From NCBI RefSeq assembly GCF_009711975.1, contig NZ_VIKW01000037.1, positions 3,444 to 41,565 of the forward strand: a stretch of 38,122 nucleotides of DNA, written 5' to 3'. A program made the translations under genes and the position numbers. This document shows positions 35,940 to 38,122 of this stretch, in pieces. The stretch comes from Anabaena sp. UHCC 0204. Its GTDB lineage: Bacteria > Cyanobacteriota > Cyanobacteriia > Cyanobacteriales > Nostocaceae. Position 1 is the first letter of the stretch. Each line of letters starts with the position of its first letter. The notes under the pieces are model-generated. The model searched no databases and was not told where the DNA came from. It was given only the letters and a program-made list of their open reading frames with translations.

Positions 35940-38122
35940 ATGGACTGGACAACTATACTCAAAGCACAGCAGACTGATTTTATTCAAAGACTGAAATCTG
36001 GTGAATTACTCCATTGTGAGAAGGAAGGCCAGCATAGTGAATTGACAGTTATCTCTGGAGAGAGGTTAAAGCAATTACGGGATTTTTGCTGGGAGATGGC
36101 TAATAAATTTAAGCAACAATACGATGTTAAGAACATCTTCTTCAATAATATGAAGGGAAAGCTGGGTGAGGAAGTTGTTAAAATCCGTTTAGGTGATTTT
36201 GTAACTGAAATTGATTATGAAAAACGCATTGGTGGAGATGGAAAAATTGATTTTACTTTAACTTCTGATTCATCTATTGGTATTCAGGTTAAAACCCGTT
36301 ATGGATATTTTGATAAGGTTCAATGGACAATTGATAGAGAAGAAATTGAAAAGAATGCTGTTTTAGTTTGTGTTTTATGTCAAGAGGAATTTAGTGACAT
36401 GGAAAAAGAATATGGTCTTATTATAGCTGGGTTTTTACCAACGAATATGATGAAATCAACTGGTGATAAAACTTTAGTTGGAATAGATGAATTACTTTAT
36501 CCTGGTGGTTTGCGTGGTTATTTAGAGAATTTATCATTTTATGATGCTGACAAATATATCAACTTAGGTGATGAGTGTATTGTAAAAGAAGATTATCAAG
36601 GTGCGATTACTAATTATAGTCAAGCATTGCAGATAAATCCTAAAAATGCTCAAATATATTTTAAACGAGCAGAAATTCATCATCACCTGGGAAACTTCCA
36701 GAATGCTATAAATGATTATAGTCAAGCAATATACATTAATCCTAAAGACGCTTACTCTTATAATAACAGAGGAATTATTTACGAAAATTTTGGTTATATA
36801 AACCATGCTATAAACGATTATGAGAAAGCACTAAAAATTAATTCTAAAGAAGCTGTAATCTATTTAAATTTAGCAATTACTTACTATAACCTAGATGTAG
36901 ATTGCAATTATTACAATTATATTATAAATAGAGATGAACTAATCATCAATTATTTGAATCAAGCGTTAAATATTAATCCTAACTTATATAAAGCATACTA
37001 TGTTAGAGGAAAATTTCGTTTTCAAATAGGAGATGTATCAGGTGCATTTGAGGATTTTAATATTGTATTAAAATTTGATCCTGACTATGCCTTAAATATT
37101 TATACATATCTTGCAGAAGTATACTACTATCGGGGAAATTACTATAGCGAAATAGGAAATAACAAAAATGCACTTGAAAATTTAAATTTGGCAGCTAATC
37201 TATATAAAAGAATAAATAATAAATTTAGTTATGGAAGCACTATTAACTATATCCAATATGTTCAATCAAAATATTTTGAATATAATTTTGAAGATGATGA
37301 ATATTATCAATTGATTCTGAATTCAACCAATAAATCATTAGAAGTAAATAATGTTGATCTAAAATCAGCAGTAGGTATGAATTATACCCGTCTTCGTGAC
37401 TTACTTGCAGCAGGGAAATGGAAAGAAGCAGATGAAGAAACTCGACGGGTAATGTTAGCAGTTGCGAAACGGGAAAGGGAAGGTTGGTTAGATACTAAAA
37501 GTATTGATAATTTTCCCTGTGAAGACCTGCTCACTATTGACCAATTGTGGGTAAAATATAGCGATGGTAAATTTGGTTTTTCTGTGCAGACAAAGATTTA
37601 TCAAAGTTTAGGGGGAACGACAAATTATAATGGGCAAATTTGGGCGGCGTTTGGGGACAAAGTAGGATGGAGAAAAGGAGGCAGTTGGTTGAGGTACAGT
37701 TATATTACTTTTGATAAGAGATCACCAGAAGGACACCTACCCGTGTGCATACGACTGAGTGATGTAGGTGGATGGTTATTGGGAGGTGCTGTCTTCTTTC
37801 GTGTCGAGACTTGTAACCTTTTTCCAGTACAGGAAAGACAACCGCAAATTATATCTACACCACAACCGGTAAACCAAGAGGTACAATTAAAATCATCCCG
37901 TGGAATGGATTATATTAAACTGCGTGACTTACTCAAAGCAGGAAACTGGAAAGAAGCAGACGAGGAAACAGAACGGGTAATGTTAGCAGTTGCGAAACGG
38001 GAAAAACAAGGTTGGTTAGATGATGAAGATATTGATAATTTTCCCTATGAAGACCTCCGCACCATTGACCAATTATGGGTAAAATACAGTGATGGAAGAT
38101 TTGGTTTTTCTGTTCCAATACC
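35940..38122 (+). CDS. PD-(D/E)XK nuclease-like, TPR and tandem GUN4 protein (3' end beyond window)
   Basis: Open from ATG 35940 to the window edge: 727 codons with no stop. Residues 71-135 carry a PD-(D/E)XK-type pattern: GKLGEEVV (Glu77/78), GKIDF (Asp104) and IQVKTR (Gln116, Lys118). About 200-440 are TPR repeats (DYQGAITNYSQALQINPKN, NFQNAINDYSQAIYINPKD, and more, some diverged). A GUN4 domain starts near 480 (MNYTRLRDLLAAGKWKEADE, IDQLWVKYSDGKFGFS, WLRYSYITF) and a second near 656 (MDYIKLRDLLKAGNWKEADE), cut by the window edge. GUN4 binds porphyrins in Mg-chelatase regulation, but in cyanobacteria it is also fused to kinases and other signalling modules. Here it may sense a ligand and control a nuclease; that role is inferred. 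No membrane segment is seen. Confidence 0.82.
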   Translation, partial: MDWTTILKAQQTDFIQRLKSGELLHCEKEGQHSELTVISGERLKQLRDFCWEMANKFKQQYDVKNIFFNNMKGKLGEEVVKIRLGDFVTEIDYEKRIGGDGKIDFTLTSDSSIGIQVKTRYGYFDKVQWTIDREEIEKNAVLVCVLCQEEFSDMEKEYGLIIAGFLPTNMMKSTGDKTLVGIDELLYPGGLRGYLENLSFYDADKYINLGDECIVKEDYQGAITNYSQALQINPKNAQIYFKRAEIHHHLGNFQNAINDYSQAIYINPKDAYSYNNRGIIYENFGYINHAINDYEKALKINSKEAVIYLNLAITYYNLDVDCNYYNYIINRDELIINYLNQALNINPNLYKAYYVRGKFRFQIGDVSGAFEDFNIVLKFDPDYALNIYTYLAEVYYYRGNYYSEIGNNKNALENLNLAANLYKRINNKFSYGSTINYIQYVQSKYFEYNFEDDEYYQLILNSTNKSLEVNNVDLKSAVGMNYTRLRDLLAAGKWKEADEETRRVMLAVAKREREGWLDTKSIDNFPCEDLLTIDQLWVKYSDGKFGFSVQTKIYQSLGGTTNYNGQIWAAFGDKVGWRKGGSWLRYSYITFDKRSPEGHLPVCIRLSDVGGWLLGGAVFFRVETCNLFPVQERQPQIISTPQPVNQEVQLKSSRGMDYIKLRDLLKAGNWKEADEETERVMLAVAKREKQGWLDDEDIDNFPYEDLRTIDQLWVKYSDGRFGFSVPI

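Noticed and set aside
36564-36806. Minus-strand reading frame inside the TPR region
   Set aside because: It is antisense to a clear TPR coding region and has no recognisable motif.

Overview
The window comes from a cyanobacterium, most likely a filamentous Nostocales type. The evidence is about 17 copies of the HIP1 octamer (GCGATCGC), a CpcT-type phycobiliprotein lyase, GUN4 domains, a pheophorbide-oxygenase-like Rieske protein, and several short dispersed repeats of kinds common in Nostocales. The genus cannot be fixed from this sequence.

Layout. (1) 300-7908, all on the minus strand: a conflict/signalling-type cluster. In transcription order it holds a Trypco1 protein, a trypsin-like protease with a C-terminal adaptor coil, an Rpn/DUF2887 protein plus a partial duplicate of its 3' end, an inactive-STAND-like protein, a MoxR AAA+ ATPase, and a membrane protein joining a degenerate vWA-like region to a C-terminal FGE-sulfatase domain. 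The protease tail and the N-terminus of the iSTAND-like protein carry the same adaptor sequence, which ties the two halves together. (2) 8110-8898: tRNA-Cys and a CpcT lyase. (3) 9028-13079: a Pho box, pstS, pstC, pstA, pstB and a terminator. (4) 13388-15187: aspartokinase with four ACT domains. (5) 15191-15418: nested small inverted-repeat elements. (6) 15506-20508: a hybrid histidine kinase overlapping a REC-GGDEF-EAL response regulator. (7) 20522-21973: a VanZ/LamG-like membrane protein. (8) 22562-25934: a metal/metalloid response island with an ArsP-like permease, thioredoxin-like protein, MerR regulator, DUF442 phosphatase and ACR3/BASS transporter. Two matching MerR-type promoters lie in it. 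(9) 26055-30356: two SulP transporters around a tandem universal stress protein; one SulP gene is broken by a frameshift. (10) 30969-32332: HtpX protease and a Fic gene remnant. (11) 32480-35633: a CPA2 antiporter-USP fusion and a Rieske oxygenase. (12) 35940 to the window end: an open-ended gene encoding a PD-(D/E)XK nuclease-like domain, TPR repeats and two GUN4 domains.

How the genes work together. Housekeeping operons (phosphate uptake, aspartokinase) sit beside accessory modules. The most distinctive are the protease/iSTAND/MoxR/FGE cluster and the nuclease-TPR-GUN4 protein. Both have the look of NTP-dependent or sensor-effector conflict systems. That role is inferred from domain content; nothing in the sequence proves it.
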